From Lentzea pudingi (GTDB lineage: Bacteria > Actinomycetota > Actinomycetes > Mycobacteriales > Pseudonocardiaceae), in contig NZ_BMNC01000029.1 of assembly GCF_014646255.1 (NCBI RefSeq), positions 1-47,269 on the forward strand: 47,269 bases of DNA. The letters run 5' to 3'. Positions 24,608 to 32,746 of the stretch are shown one piece after another (the first letter of the stretch is position 1; the number at the start of each line of letters is the position of its first letter). A program made the translations under genes and the position numbers. The notes under the pieces were generated by a model. That model searched no databases, was not told the DNA's origin, and saw nothing but the letters and a program-made list of their open reading frames with translations.

Positions 24608-25348
24608 GTGACCGATTCTCGTGGGCTCGACCAGCCGGTGAGCCGCGCGCGGGCAACGGTGATGGCCGCACTGCGCGACGACGAGAGCGAACTCGACGCG
24701 TTGGCGCGCGTGATCCGCGCGTGTGTGGACGTCCTGCCTGTCGACGGCGCCTCCGTCTCGGTAATGAGCGGTCCACGAGAACGGGAAACGCTGTACGCCA
24801 GCGACGAGATCGCCGCGAAGATCGAGAACGTGCAGTTCAGCCTCGGTGAGGGACCTTGCTTCGAAGCGTTCGCCACGCGCAGGCCCGTACTGGTTCCCGA
24901 CCTGCCCCAGGCATCGGCGCTGCACTGGCCGGTGTTCGCCACGGCGCTCTCCTCGCTGCCCGTCGGCGCGATCTTCGCGTTCCCTCTGCAGGCGGGCGTG
25001 ATCGGCATCGGCGCGATCGACCTCTACCGCGGCACGCCCGGCTGGCTGTCGGGAGACGAGCTCGCGGTGGCCCTGGAGGTCGTCGACCTGGTGGCCGCGG
25101 TGCTGCTCGGGCTGTTGCTGGGCGACCTCGACGCCACCGGCGGCACCGGCGGATGGCTGGGGGCGCTCTCGCCAGCGCGGGAGCAGGTGCATCAGGCGAC
25201 CGGGATGCTCATCGCGGCGTTCACCATCTCCGCCGAGGAGTCCCTGGCCCGGTTGCGTGGGTATGCCTTCGTCATGGACAGATCGCTGGACGAGGTCGCC
25301 GACGACATCGTGAACCGCCGGCTATCGCCCTTCGAACTTGACAGATGA
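24608..25348 (+). CDS. GAF-ANTAR regulator
   Basis: This 246-residue protein is read from GTG 24608; the ribosome site is weak and an upstream GTG is possible. The GAF domain covers ~30-165 (LARVIRACVDVLPVDGASVS; FSLGEGPCFEAFATRRPVLV; FAFPLQAGVIGIGAIDLYRG). The C-terminal ANTAR three-helix RNA-binding domain covers ~190-240 (VHQATGMLIAAFTISAEESL; ARLRGYAFVMDRSLDEVADD). ANTAR proteins bind paired RNA hairpins and antiterminate transcription; GAF senses an unknown ligand or redox signal. The next gene, 70 nt away, has the same architecture, so they may form an operon. Confidence 0.9.
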   Translation: MTDSRGLDQPVSRARATVMAALRDDESELDALARVIRACVDVLPVDGASVSVMSGPRERETLYASDEIAAKIENVQFSLGEGPCFEAFATRRPVLVPDLPQASALHWPVFATALSSLPVGAIFAFPLQAGVIGIGAIDLYRGTPGWLSGDELAVALEVVDLVAAVLLGLLLGDLDATGGTGGWLGALSPAREQVHQATGMLIAAFTISAEESLARLRGYAFVMDRSLDEVADDIVNRRLSPFELDR

Positions 25349-25418
25349 CCACGTGCGAGCGCCGAGGACGAACCCGGTTGCAGCACTACCGTCGCACCAC
25401 GAAGACAGGAGCTGCGAC

Positions 25419-26198
25419 ATGAGCGGCACGGCACTATCCGGATCGCAACGCGAATCCCGGTTGCTCCAGGCGTTCGTCCAGCTCGCGGACACCCTCGTGG
25501 ACGACTACGACATGGTGGACGTGCTGCAGCAGCTGGTCGAGCACTGCGTGGAGCTGCTGGACGCGAGCGCGGCCGGGTTGATGCTGTCCGACCAGCACGG
25601 CGGCCTGCGCGTCGTGGCCTACTCCTCGGCCCAGACCCGGATGCTCGAGCTGTTCCAGCTGCAGGCCAGCGAGGGTCCCTGCCTGGAGTGCGTGCACACC
25701 GGCGCGCCGGTGCTGGTCGCCGACCTGACAACCGCGACTCAGCGCTGGCCCCGGTTCGCACCGCTCGCCGCCGAGACAGGGTTCGCGTCCGTGCACGCGG
25801 TACCGATGCGGTTGCGCCGCGAGACCATCGGCGCGCTGAACCTGTTCCGCCGCGAGACCGGATCGCTGACCGAGGAGGACATACTGGTCGCGCGGGCGCT
25901 GGCGGACTCCGCCACGATCGGAATCCTGCAGGAACGCGCCATCCGGCGCAGCGAGGTCGTCACCGAGCAACTGCAGACGGCGCTCAATAGCCGGGTCGTC
26001 ATCGAGCAAGCCAAGGGCGTGCTCGCGTTCGCCGGCAACCTGGAGATGGAACAGGCGTTCCAGGTGCTGCGCGGCTACGCCCGCAACGGCGGTCGCCGGC
26101 TGGCCGACGTCGCACGGGAGGTCGTCGGCGGGGAGCTTCGTCCCGACGAGCTCCTGGCCAGGCAGCTACACCGCCCAGACACTCCGCAACGACTGTAG
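25419..26198 (+). CDS. GAF-ANTAR regulator
   Basis: This 259-residue protein starts at ATG 25419 after ACAGGAG. The GAF domain spans ~15-180 (LLQAFVQLADTLVDDYDMVD; LQASEGPCLECVHTGAPVLV; ASVHAVPMRLRRETIGALNL). ANTAR lies at the C-terminus (ALNSRVVIEQAKGVLAFAGN; EQAFQVLRGYARNGGRRLAD). The motif VIEQAKGVLA is the ANTAR signature. It differs clearly from the 24608 protein and belongs to a more widespread subfamily. Probably a cytoplasmic RNA-level regulator; no target hairpins were identified near it. Confidence 0.92.
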   Translation: MSGTALSGSQRESRLLQAFVQLADTLVDDYDMVDVLQQLVEHCVELLDASAAGLMLSDQHGGLRVVAYSSAQTRMLELFQLQASEGPCLECVHTGAPVLVADLTTATQRWPRFAPLAAETGFASVHAVPMRLRRETIGALNLFRRETGSLTEEDILVARALADSATIGILQERAIRRSEVVTEQLQTALNSRVVIEQAKGVLAFAGNLEMEQAFQVLRGYARNGGRRLADVAREVVGGELRPDELLARQLHRPDTPQRL

Positions 26199-26264
26199 AA
26201 ACGCACCTGATGATGCACAGACGGCGGGTTGTGGCGGCCAGGCGTGCTGCCGCGCGCTGGCTGT

Positions 26265-26630
26265 TCACGGCTGCTGACGAACCGCTGCGAGCGCGTCCTC
26301 GACGGTCGAGGCCACCGACAGGACATGGTTCAACCCGGTGGCCTGCAACGGGCGTTGCGCTGCGGCCTCAGTCACCACGATGACGAACCCAACGCCGTTG
26401 TGCTGGGCCTTGCCGTAGACCTCCAGCAGCATCGACAAACCGGCCGAGCCCAGGAAGCTCACGGCCAGCACGGCGACCACTCCCGCCGGCCGCGCGGCGA
26501 TGTGCTCGTACAGCCTGGTGCCGACCGCGTCCACTACACCGGATCCAGCTCCCCGGTGACGGTCGCGACCAGCACACCATCGCGATCGATGGCCTGCACC
26601 CGACCGCCGATAACTTCCCTTGGTCATCAC
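26265..26630 (-). pseudogene. STAS-domain protein with a compensated double frameshift
   Basis: The minus frame from GTG/ATG 26630/26627 is open for 121 residues. It starts MTKG and ends in a good STAS half (VDAVGTRLYEHIAARPAGVV, AVLAVSFLGSAGLSMLLEVY). The middle ~27 residues are arginine-rich nonsense. Shifting one base gives the expected STAS strands VIGGRVQAIDRDGVLVATVT and GELDPV. So one extra base near 26615 and a compensating slip near 26535 scramble the first half. Either two sequence errors or a decaying gene. Confidence 0.7.
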
Positions 26631-26775
26631 CTGCGCACCTCGCCTCCGCCAGTGACCTGCTCCTATACGCGCACACTGATCACCACACCGCTTCGACGTT
26701 ACGACGAACGCACAGGTCTCTCAACCGCGTCCAGAGATCACCAGCGTGATCATCGAGGAGCGCAGCGCTGGGATC

Positions 26776-27083
26776 TCAGTGCCGGTGCCGCTCGATGATC
26801 GACGAGAGCTTGGCGTGGAACATCGCGTCATCGAGAAGTTGCGCGGGTTGTCCTCGATGAAGCCGTCCGCGACGACGTCGCTGTTCGCGTCCAGGCTCAT
26901 CCCGGTCTCGCCCAAGCGCGCGTTCACCGCCTCCCGGTACTCCTGGACGATCGCGTCGACGTCGTAGTTGTCGACGGTCGGCCCGAGGCGCTCGCGGACC
27001 AGGTCCTCAAGTGTGCTGATCTCGCCGTCCATGTCGTAGAGCTCCGCCAGGCCACCATGGACTCGATCAGTCATGCCCGCCAT
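26776..27083 (-). pseudogene. hypothetical acidic helical protein with one frame slip
   Basis: From ATG 27083 the reading gives MAGMTDRVHGGLAELYDMDG, then LEDLVRERLGPTVDNYDVDA and VADGFIEDNPRNF. A one-base slip near 26845 then restores DDAMFHAKLSSIIERHRH and a stop at 26776-26778. Without the slip the frame continues as Ser-rich shadow to 26721. The corrected product of about 102 residues is acidic and helical, without recognisable family. It lies on the same strand as the broken STAS gene, upstream of it, so the two may have formed an operon. Confidence 0.5.
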
Positions 27084-27179
27084 GATCCGGATCAGGCACG
27101 TCACCCGATCGAGACGCCCGGAGCTGGACCGCCAGCTGTCGGGGTAACAGTGCGTCCAGCCGTGCGATATTCTGGGCAA

Positions 27180-27212
27180 GGTCCGGCGCGCACCCCCCAG
27201 GCACGCCGGACC
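27180..27212. terminator. possible terminator hairpin
   Basis: A 9-bp stem (GGTCCGGCG 27180-27188 with CGCCGGACC 27204-27212) has a 15-nt loop and is followed by TTCCTC on the plus strand. No gene clearly ends here, so its role is unsure. Confidence 0.4.
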
Positions 27213-27444
27213 TTCCTCATGAGCAGGCCAACTCAGATGAAGGCGTGAATGGTGAGCGCGGTTGACCTGTTTGACGCCTGGGCGCGCCGGTCGGCGAGAG
27301 ACACCGCGCTGTGCGCGTCATGCGGATCATCAGCCTGGCCGCGTTCCTCGCCGGTCTCCATTTCGATCTGCTCGCCTCCTGACTCGCTTCGAAGCCGCTC
27401 AGGCTTGCGGAACAACCCTGTTCTGCGTCGAACTGATCAATTCG

Positions 27445-27469
27445 GCTTGGATCAGCGCCCGGCGGGTAT
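27445..27469 (+). promoter_or_regulatory. SigB-type promoter for the 27693 GAF-ANTAR gene
   Basis: GCTT (27445-27448), a 15-nt spacer and GGGTAT (27464-27469) match the actinomycete SigB/SigF consensus (GnnT or GTTT, 14-17 nt, GGGTAT/C). An equivalent element stands at the same place before the paralogue at 31485. Confidence 0.65.
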
Positions 27470-27692
27470 CGAAAGGGCGCCGTACACGTGCGCGTGAACA
27501 TGGTAGGCCGCTTTCGGGCGGACCGGCCGGCTCCGGCGCGGGCAAGTAGAAACTCTGCAGCTCCCGCGCCGGTCCCGGTGTGCTTGAGCGGCTGGATGAT
27601 CGCAGTCAGGTCTTGATCACTGAGTACCATGCCCTGACGACGTCAAGCAGCGGCGCCGTGGACAGTTCCTCTGAACCACAAGGTGCCGCGGC
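27470..27692 (+). promoter_or_regulatory. conserved structured 5' leader (copy 1)
   Basis: Roughly 220 nt between the SigB-type promoter and ATG 27693 align with the leader of the 31485 gene. Two hairpins are conserved: a 10-bp stem CCGGCGCGGG...CCCGCGCCGG near 27530-27570, and a start-proximal stem pairing 27647-27661 with 27676-27692. The latter buries the ribosome site AAGGTG and abuts the ATG. Differences between copies keep pairing (G-C to G-U). This suggests translational control, possibly by an ANTAR protein. Confidence 0.55.
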
Positions 27693-28481
27693 ATGGCCGA
27701 TGAAACAACCGCGTCCGAGACGTCTCCGGGCGGGCCCGGCGACGGCGATCGTCCCGACGCTCTGAGCAGACTCGACGAGACCGCCGAGGCGCTGACGGTG
27801 CTGCGGGACTCCTTCACCGACGAGGAGCCCCTGGATACCGCGTTGCAGAGGCTGGCGGACACCGCTTCCAGGGCGATCCCGGACGCCGACGCGGTCACGG
27901 TGTCACTGATGGATCTGGCGCAGCCGCGCACCGCGGCCTCCACGAACCCCCGGCTGATCGAGGTCGACGAGAAGCAGTACAGCGCCGGCCGGGGCCCGTG
28001 CCTCGAATCCGCGCGCACCTTGCGGGCGGTGCGGGCGGTCGTCGGGGAGAACCTCGACGACTGGCCGGAGTTCGAAGCAGCGGCCGCGGAACACGCCATC
28101 CGCGCCTACCTGTCCGTGCCGGTGCTGCTGCCCTCCCCGAAGTCTGCTGAGGAGGAGCACCTCGGCTCGCTCAACATCTACAGCTACACGGCCGCGGCGT
28201 TCGACCCGTTCGACGAAGGACTCATGCGGCTGTTCACGACAACAGCGTCGGCCACGATCGCCAGCGGCCAGCGCTGGCAGCGCTCACGAGACCACATCAG
28301 CAGCCTGGAACGGGCTCTCATCTCCCGGGCCGTCATCGACCAGGCCAAGGGCATCCTGATGGCCGTGCACTCCTGCACCGCCGACGACGCCTTCACGATG
28401 CTCGTGCAGCGCTCACAGCACGAGAACATCAAACTCCGCGACATCGCCAACAACCTCCTCGACTCGGTGATCAGTTCCTGA
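27693..28481 (+). CDS. GAF-ANTAR regulator (paralogue A)
   Basis: This 262-residue protein starts at ATG 27693 with AAGGTG inside a leader hairpin. An acidic N-terminus leads to a GAF domain ~25-190 (LDTALQRLADTASRAIPDAD; YSAGRGPCLESARTLRAVRA; IRAYLSVPVLLPSPKSAEEE; LGSLNIYSYTAAAFDPFDEG). The ANTAR domain lies at ~205-258 (ALISRAVIDQAKGILMAVHS; DDAFTMLVQRSQHENIKLRD). The same-length paralogue at 31485 has very similar sequence and leader, so one arose from the other by duplication. It is probably SigB-controlled and may autoregulate through its leader. Confidence 0.93.
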   Translation: MADETTASETSPGGPGDGDRPDALSRLDETAEALTVLRDSFTDEEPLDTALQRLADTASRAIPDADAVTVSLMDLAQPRTAASTNPRLIEVDEKQYSAGRGPCLESARTLRAVRAVVGENLDDWPEFEAAAAEHAIRAYLSVPVLLPSPKSAEEEHLGSLNIYSYTAAAFDPFDEGLMRLFTTTASATIASGQRWQRSRDHISSLERALISRAVIDQAKGILMAVHSCTADDAFTMLVQRSQHENIKLRDIANNLLDSVISS

Positions 28482-29036
28482 GCACACGTCCCTCAGCGGC
28501 ACGTCTCGAGCTGCATGACCGCTGTCTGATCCACGAGAACGCAACCGTGCAGCTCCTGAGTGCCTCCCTGACCGGCGTGGGCAGGAACCTCACCGCGGTG
28601 ATCAGCCCGCAGGCGACAATCCAGAGGACACACAAGGAGCTGTACGAACGGCTGTGGGCCACGGCTGTGCCGCTCACCGCTGTTAGCCCCGGCCAGATAC
28701 GTCGTCGGAACTGGTGCCGCCCGTGCGCGAGGCTTGAGGTCGAGGCATTGTTCGCAGGCCAGTGGCGGCGGCATTTCTCGCTGTCCGTCAGTGATCTCGG
28801 TATGTGCCGTCGCCCTGGCCGAACCTTGGGAGGGGCACCAACCTGCGCGAGATCGTCTGCACAGGGCCGAACCTTGGGCGGGAGTACCAAAGGATGGGAA
28901 CAGTTCTGACCTGCGGTTTCGTGCAGGCAGCCTGGTGATTGAATCGCGTTTCAAGTTGACTTCGCACCTGTGACGGTCACCTGGGGCGGGGCGATTGCCT
29001 CGCCCCAGGCTGGCAGGCCCGATCGGCAGAAGCCCG
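28482..29036. other. about 550 nt without a clear gene
   Basis: The frame at 28500-28720 (LHDRCLIHENATVQLLSASL) is mildly protein-like but unrecognised. A short direct repeat GGCCGAACCTTGGG occurs twice, near 28818 and 28863. The region appears to be debris of the duplicated GAF-ANTAR segment. Confidence 0.35.
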
Positions 29037-29134
29037 GGGTGATTCTCCTCGGCGAACTTGGAGAAGGGCAGCACCACCAGTACGGACAGTCGCGCGCGGA
29101 TGCAGTGCTCCGCGACTGCGGCGCTGTACGTCAT
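29037..29134 (-). pseudogene. antisense fragment of a third GAF-ANTAR copy
   Basis: The minus strand encodes AAVAEHCIRARLSVLVVLPF followed by SKFAEENHPG. This aligns with AAAAEHAIRAYLSVPVLLPS and PKSAEEEHLG of the GAF domain at 27693, at DNA level too. Neither the N-terminal part nor the ANTAR part is present. It is an inverted, truncated duplicate. Confidence 0.7.
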
Positions 29135-29210
29135 TATAAAGCCCCGATATCGCGAGCGGCGATGGTCGAGTACGCGATCTTGGCCGGTGCGGGAGCCGGT
29201 TCGACGGCGG

Positions 29211-30164
29211 CTATCGGTGAATCTTGAGCACGGGCATCACGGCGATGTCGTGCATGCGCCAGTCCGCGTCGCGCAATTGGTGGCTGAGTCGCTCGAGCCG
29301 TTTGACGAGGTCATCGGTGTCGGGCTTGGGTACGACGAGCATCTCTCCGACGAAGACGTGCCCTTCCTCGCGCAGGCGGATCCAGGCATCGGTAACCCAC
29401 GGTTGGTCGAGGGCGAGCTCGGTGAGCTGGGCGGGCAGGGGGTGCGGCTGGTTGTCAGTGACGGTGCGAGGCCGGCGGTCCATAAGGTCGGCAACGGCGG
29501 TGCGGGTGGTGCGGAGGCCGTCGCGGACGATGTCGGCGGAGATGATGATCGCGGCGACGGCGTCGGCCCACCACAGTCCGGCGCCGATGCCGATGATGCC
29601 GAGGACGGCGGCGCCAGCGGTGAGCCAGTCGGCGCGGTTCATCTCGGCGTCGGCGTACAGGACCTTGTCGTGCAGTTGCGCGGCCAGTTTCGTCTTGGCG
29701 CGGCCGAGCAGGATCGCGGGAACCATGGTCACCAGCAGGACGGCGATCATCGGCCAGCCCAGCCACATCGTGTGGCCGAGGATGTCGATCAATCCGATCG
29801 GCGGGCGCTCGCCCTGCACGAGCCGCAGCACGGATTCGATGAGGATGTAGCCGCCGAGTACCAGCAGTGCCAGGGCGGAGGCCAGGAATGCGATGGCCAC
29901 CGAGCGGTGATGCCCGTAGGGGTGCTCGGCGTCAACGGGCCGGTTGCGGTAGCGATCGGCGACCAGGAACGCGATGGGTGGTGCGAGGGCGAGGATGTCC
30001 TCCACCCAGGCCGCCTTCATGGCCTGTGATTGGCCGAGTACGGCGGCCAGCACGGTGATGGCCACGACGAAGAACGCGACTGTCCACCACTCCAGGCGCA
30101 CCGCGCGGCGGTGCAGCGCCGCCTTTTCCGGCGGCAACTCGAAGCTGTCGTGGATCGCGGCCAT
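29211..30164 (-). CDS. cation diffusion facilitator (CDF) family transporter
   Basis: This 317-residue protein starts at ATG 30164. It has six hydrophobic helices. Helix 2 holds EDILALAPPIAFLVADRYRN and is followed by DAEHPYGHHRSVAIAFLASA; this loop with HPYGHHR is the CDF hallmark. Helix 5 holds the metal-site-like NRADWLTAGAAVLGIIGIGA and GLWWADAVAAIIISADIVRD. A C-terminal cytoplasmic ferredoxin-like domain ends the protein. It would export divalent cations (Zn, Co, Fe, Mn or Cd) using the proton gradient. It is 1 nt from the solute-binding lipoprotein gene upstream, an unusual operon partner. Confidence 0.92.
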   Translation of the reverse strand: MAAIHDSFELPPEKAALHRRAVRLEWWTVAFFVVAITVLAAVLGQSQAMKAAWVEDILALAPPIAFLVADRYRNRPVDAEHPYGHHRSVAIAFLASALALLVLGGYILIESVLRLVQGERPPIGLIDILGHTMWLGWPMIAVLLVTMVPAILLGRAKTKLAAQLHDKVLYADAEMNRADWLTAGAAVLGIIGIGAGLWWADAVAAIIISADIVRDGLRTTRTAVADLMDRRPRTVTDNQPHPLPAQLTELALDQPWVTDAWIRLREEGHVFVGEMLVVPKPDTDDLVKRLERLSHQLRDADWRMHDIAVMPVLKIHR

Positions 30165-30165
30165 G

Positions 30166-30909
30166 TCATGCCCCCGCGCGGTGGTTGTCGAGCAGCAAGC
30201 GGTGTACCTCGTCGGGATCCAGTTCCAGCAAGAACCGTTCGACTGTGCTTTGCCAGGCGTTCTCGCCTGGCGGCACAGCCATGACGTGGTCGGTACTGGA
30301 GAGATGGGTGCCGGAGTCGGTCAGTCCGGCTGCGTTCACCAGCCAGTTGGGGAGCACCGCAGCACCGTCGGGACGTTCGGGAACCTCAGAGACGGGGACA
30401 GCGGTCGCATCCTCGTCGGACAGCAGCGCTGCTTCGGCGCTGCCTTCCCGCACCAGCACCCGTTTGCCGGCTATGTCGGTCGGTGCCCCCGCAGGTATGG
30501 CGACGACCATGTCAGTGGTGAGGTAGTCGGTGGTCAGGGCGACCTTCTGCTCCCAGGGCGACTCGGCGTCCAGACCGGCGACGACGAGGTCGAGGCTGCG
30601 TTCGGACAGGGCTGCCATGAGTTCGGCCTCGCCGCCGGGCACCCACTGCACGCGCGCACCCAGGCTGTCGGCGAGGCGTTGCACCAGGACCGTCTCGACA
30701 CCGCCTGGCGCCTGGTCCGGATTCCGGCTGTCGTTCGCGATCGTCCACGGCGAATGGTGGGCCACCCCAACCTTGATCGTGCCTTCACGTACGCGGTCCA
30801 AGGTCCCGTTGGCATCACGCGGCCATTGGCAGCCGCCGACGGACACCACGACCAGCGCCACCACCACGATCTGTGTCCATACATGCCGAGCTAGAACAGC
30901 CGATGCCAT
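30166..30909 (-). CDS. family 3 extracellular solute-binding lipoprotein
   Basis: This 247-residue protein is read from ATG 30909; the frame is open back to a TTG at 30942. Its N-terminal signal ends in the lipobox VGGC. The SBP_bac_3 fold is visible from LDRVREGTIKVGVAHHSPWT, ETVLVQRLADSLGARVQWVP, LMAALSERSLDLVVAGLDAE, VALTTDYLTTDMVVAIPAGA and DIAGKRVLVREGSAEA. Such proteins usually bind polar amino acids for an ABC importer, but no permease or ATPase is nearby. Coupling to a CDF exporter suggests a sensor or metal-ligand role; that is inference. Confidence 0.85.
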   Translation of the reverse strand: MASAVLARHVWTQIVVVALVVVSVGGCQWPRDANGTLDRVREGTIKVGVAHHSPWTIANDSRNPDQAPGGVETVLVQRLADSLGARVQWVPGGEAELMAALSERSLDLVVAGLDAESPWEQKVALTTDYLTTDMVVAIPAGAPTDIAGKRVLVREGSAEAALLSDEDATAVPVSEVPERPDGAAVLPNWLVNAAGLTDSGTHLSSTDHVMAVPPGENAWQSTVERFLLELDPDEVHRLLLDNHRAGA

Positions 30910-30951
30910 GTCGGTGATGTTGCCCGGTGCGGCTGCGTTCAACCGTCGGCG

Positions 30952-30990
30952 ATCGGACGATCAAAGTCCTCTACCGGAACAATCGGACGA
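30952..30990. promoter_or_regulatory. direct repeat ATCGGACGA x2 upstream of the lipoprotein-CDF operon
   Basis: ATCGGACGA occurs at 30952-30960 and 30982-30990, exactly 30 nt apart (about three helical turns), 43-81 nt before ATG 30909 on the minus strand. The spacing places both sites on one DNA face, as for a cooperative regulator. The regulator is unknown. Confidence 0.4.
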
Positions 30991-31235
30991 AATACTCGAT
31001 AGCGTGGCCACCGCTCATGATCTGGTCCATGCCGGTGTCTTCCTCGACGCGGGGTTCGCACCAAGTTGCCTGATCAACCCGAGAAACGGTGCGTACCGAT
31101 CCGCTACTGACCGTTTTCCTTCGCGGTTCTCACTACAACTTGATCGCTGGCGGCGACCGTCCACTCGCGAACAACTCGCTTCGAAGCCGCTCCAGCCGGA
31201 ATTCGCCTGGTGCACGTCGAAGTTGGTCCACTCAG

Positions 31236-31261
31236 GATTTGGATCTATCCCGGACGGGTAT
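31236..31261 (+). promoter_or_regulatory. SigB-type promoter for the 31485 GAF-ANTAR gene
   Basis: GATT (31236-31239), a 16-nt spacer and GGGTAT (31256-31261), followed by CGAAGGAGCGCCG, parallel to the element at 27445. Flanking sequence has diverged while the -10 hexamer is intact. Confidence 0.65.
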
Positions 31262-31484
31262 CGAAGGAGCGCCGTGCACGTGCTCGTGAACACGGTAGGC
31301 CGCTTTCGGGCGGACCAGCCGGTTCCGGCGCGGGGAAGTTGAAATACTGCAGCCCTCCGCGCCGGTTCCGGTTCGCCGCTGCCGCAGGACGGCCGCTGCC
31401 AGGTTTGATCACTGCGTACCATGCGCTGACGACGTCAAACAGCGGCGCCGTGGACAGTTCCTCTGAACTACGAGGTGCCGCGGC
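31262..31484 (+). promoter_or_regulatory. conserved structured 5' leader (copy 2)
   Basis: This aligns along its length with 27470-27692. The long stem is kept (CCGGCGCGG with CCGCGCCGG). The start-proximal hairpin is also kept, with GTGG now opposite CTAC (G-U) and ribosome site GAGGTG buried in the stem. Between the hairpins the two leaders differ by indels, so conservation is concentrated in the paired parts. Confidence 0.55.
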
Positions 31485-32273
31485 ATGGCCGATGACACGA
31501 GCGCGTCCGAGACGTCCCAGAACGGGCATCAGGACGGTGATCGTCCTGATGCCCTGACCAGACTCGACGAGACCACTGACGCACTGATGGTACTCAGGGA
31601 CTCTTTCACCGATGAGGAACCGCTCGACACCGCGTTGCAGAGGTTGGCCGACACCGCGAGCAGGGCGCTTCCGGATGCCGACGCGGTATCAGTGTCGTTG
31701 GTGGATCTGGCGCAACCGCGCACGGCGGCGTTCACGAACGCCCGTCTGGTCGAGGTCGATGAGAAGCAGTACAGCGCCGACCGTGGTCCTTGTCTTGAGG
31801 CGGGGCGCACTTTGCAGGTGGTGCGGGCCGTTGTCGGGGAGCATGTTGACGAGTGGCCGGAGTTCGAGGCGGCGGCTGCGGATCACTCGATTCGAGCCTA
31901 TCTGTCCGTTCCGGTGCTGTTGCCCTCCCTGCAGTCCGCTGAACAGGTGCACCTCGGCTCGCTCAACATCTACAGCTACACGGCTGCTGCTTTCGATCCT
32001 TTCGATGAAGGGCTCATGCGGCTGTTCACGATGACAGCGTCCGCCACGATCGCTGGCGCCCACCGTTGGCAGCGCGCGAAAGACCACATCAGCGGCCTGG
32101 AGCAGGCTCTCGTCTCACGGGCGGTCATCGACCAGGCGAAGGGCGTCCTGATGGTGGTGCACTCCTGCACCGCCGACGAAGCCTTCTCGATGCTCGTGCA
32201 GCGTTCGCAGCACGACAACGTCAAGCTCCGTGACGTCGCCAAAGCCCTTCTGGACTCGGTAACCCGCTCCTGA
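31485..32273 (+). CDS. GAF-ANTAR regulator (paralogue B)
   Basis: This 262-residue protein starts at ATG 31485 and has the same length and layout as the 27693 protein. GAF is marked by LDTALQRLADTASRALPDAD, YSADRGPCLEAGRTLQVVRA and LGSLNIYSYTAAAFDPFDEG. ANTAR is marked by ALVSRAVIDQAKGVLMVVHS and EAFSMLVQRSQHDNVKLRDV. Substitutions are spread through the GAF ligand region (AAFTNARLVEVDEKQ). The two may sense different signals under one sigma factor. A STAS gene converges on it from the right. Confidence 0.93.
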   Translation: MADDTSASETSQNGHQDGDRPDALTRLDETTDALMVLRDSFTDEEPLDTALQRLADTASRALPDADAVSVSLVDLAQPRTAAFTNARLVEVDEKQYSADRGPCLEAGRTLQVVRAVVGEHVDEWPEFEAAAADHSIRAYLSVPVLLPSLQSAEQVHLGSLNIYSYTAAAFDPFDEGLMRLFTMTASATIAGAHRWQRAKDHISGLEQALVSRAVIDQAKGVLMVVHSCTADEAFSMLVQRSQHDNVKLRDVAKALLDSVTRS

Positions 32274-32344
32274 GCACACGCGCCGCATGTGCCGAAATCG
32301 TGTGCTCGGCAGACACCGAGGACCGGGTGACACCGTGCGGGTCG

Positions 32345-32746
32345 TCAGCGCGCGAGGTCGGGCCGTTCCGATGCGGTCGCCTTCTGCAAGCCTTCGACAG
32401 CGTGCGGGACGGTGTCGTGCAACAACAAAATTCGATCCATGCCTGACGCTTGCAACGAACGTTGTGCGGAGCGCGTTGTCGCCACAACGGCGAATCCGAT
32501 TCCGGCCTGCTGCGTTCGACGATGGACCTCGCCCAGCATCGACAGCCCGGTCGAGGCGAGGAAGCTCACCGCTAGGCAGATCACGATGCCGATCGGGTGG
32601 TTGTTCAGCTGTTCCTCGATGGCAGCGCGTGCTTGGCCGGCGTTGGTGATGTCGATGTCGCCGGTGAGCGCCATGAGCACTACGCCATCATGATCGATGG
32701 CTTCGATGCTCAGGTCCGAGATACCGTCAAGTGGCGCGTGCGTCAT
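32345..32746 (-). CDS. STAS-domain protein
   Basis: This 133-residue protein starts at ATG 32746. It contains IEAIDHDGVVLMALTGDIDI, then IGIVICLAVSFLASTGLSML, with candidate phosphosite Ser-Thr in LASTGLS, and FAVVATTRSAQRSLQASGMD. The N-terminal ~15 residues are extra. It is clearly related to the STAS proteins at 46218 and 26265, which share the ...LAVSFL/FMxS.G(L/I)SM.LE style. Probably an anti-anti-sigma component. It converges on the GAF-ANTAR gene at 31485. Confidence 0.9.
   Translation of the reverse strand: MTHAPLDGISDLSIEAIDHDGVVLMALTGDIDITNAGQARAAIEEQLNNHPIGIVICLAVSFLASTGLSMLGEVHRRTQQAGIGFAVVATTRSAQRSLQASGMDRILLLHDTVPHAVEGLQKATASERPDLAR

Noticed and set aside
28818..28880. Direct repeat GGCCGAACCTTGGG as an attachment site
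   Set aside because: Only 14 nt, ~45 nt apart, with no integrase or tRNA gene nearby.
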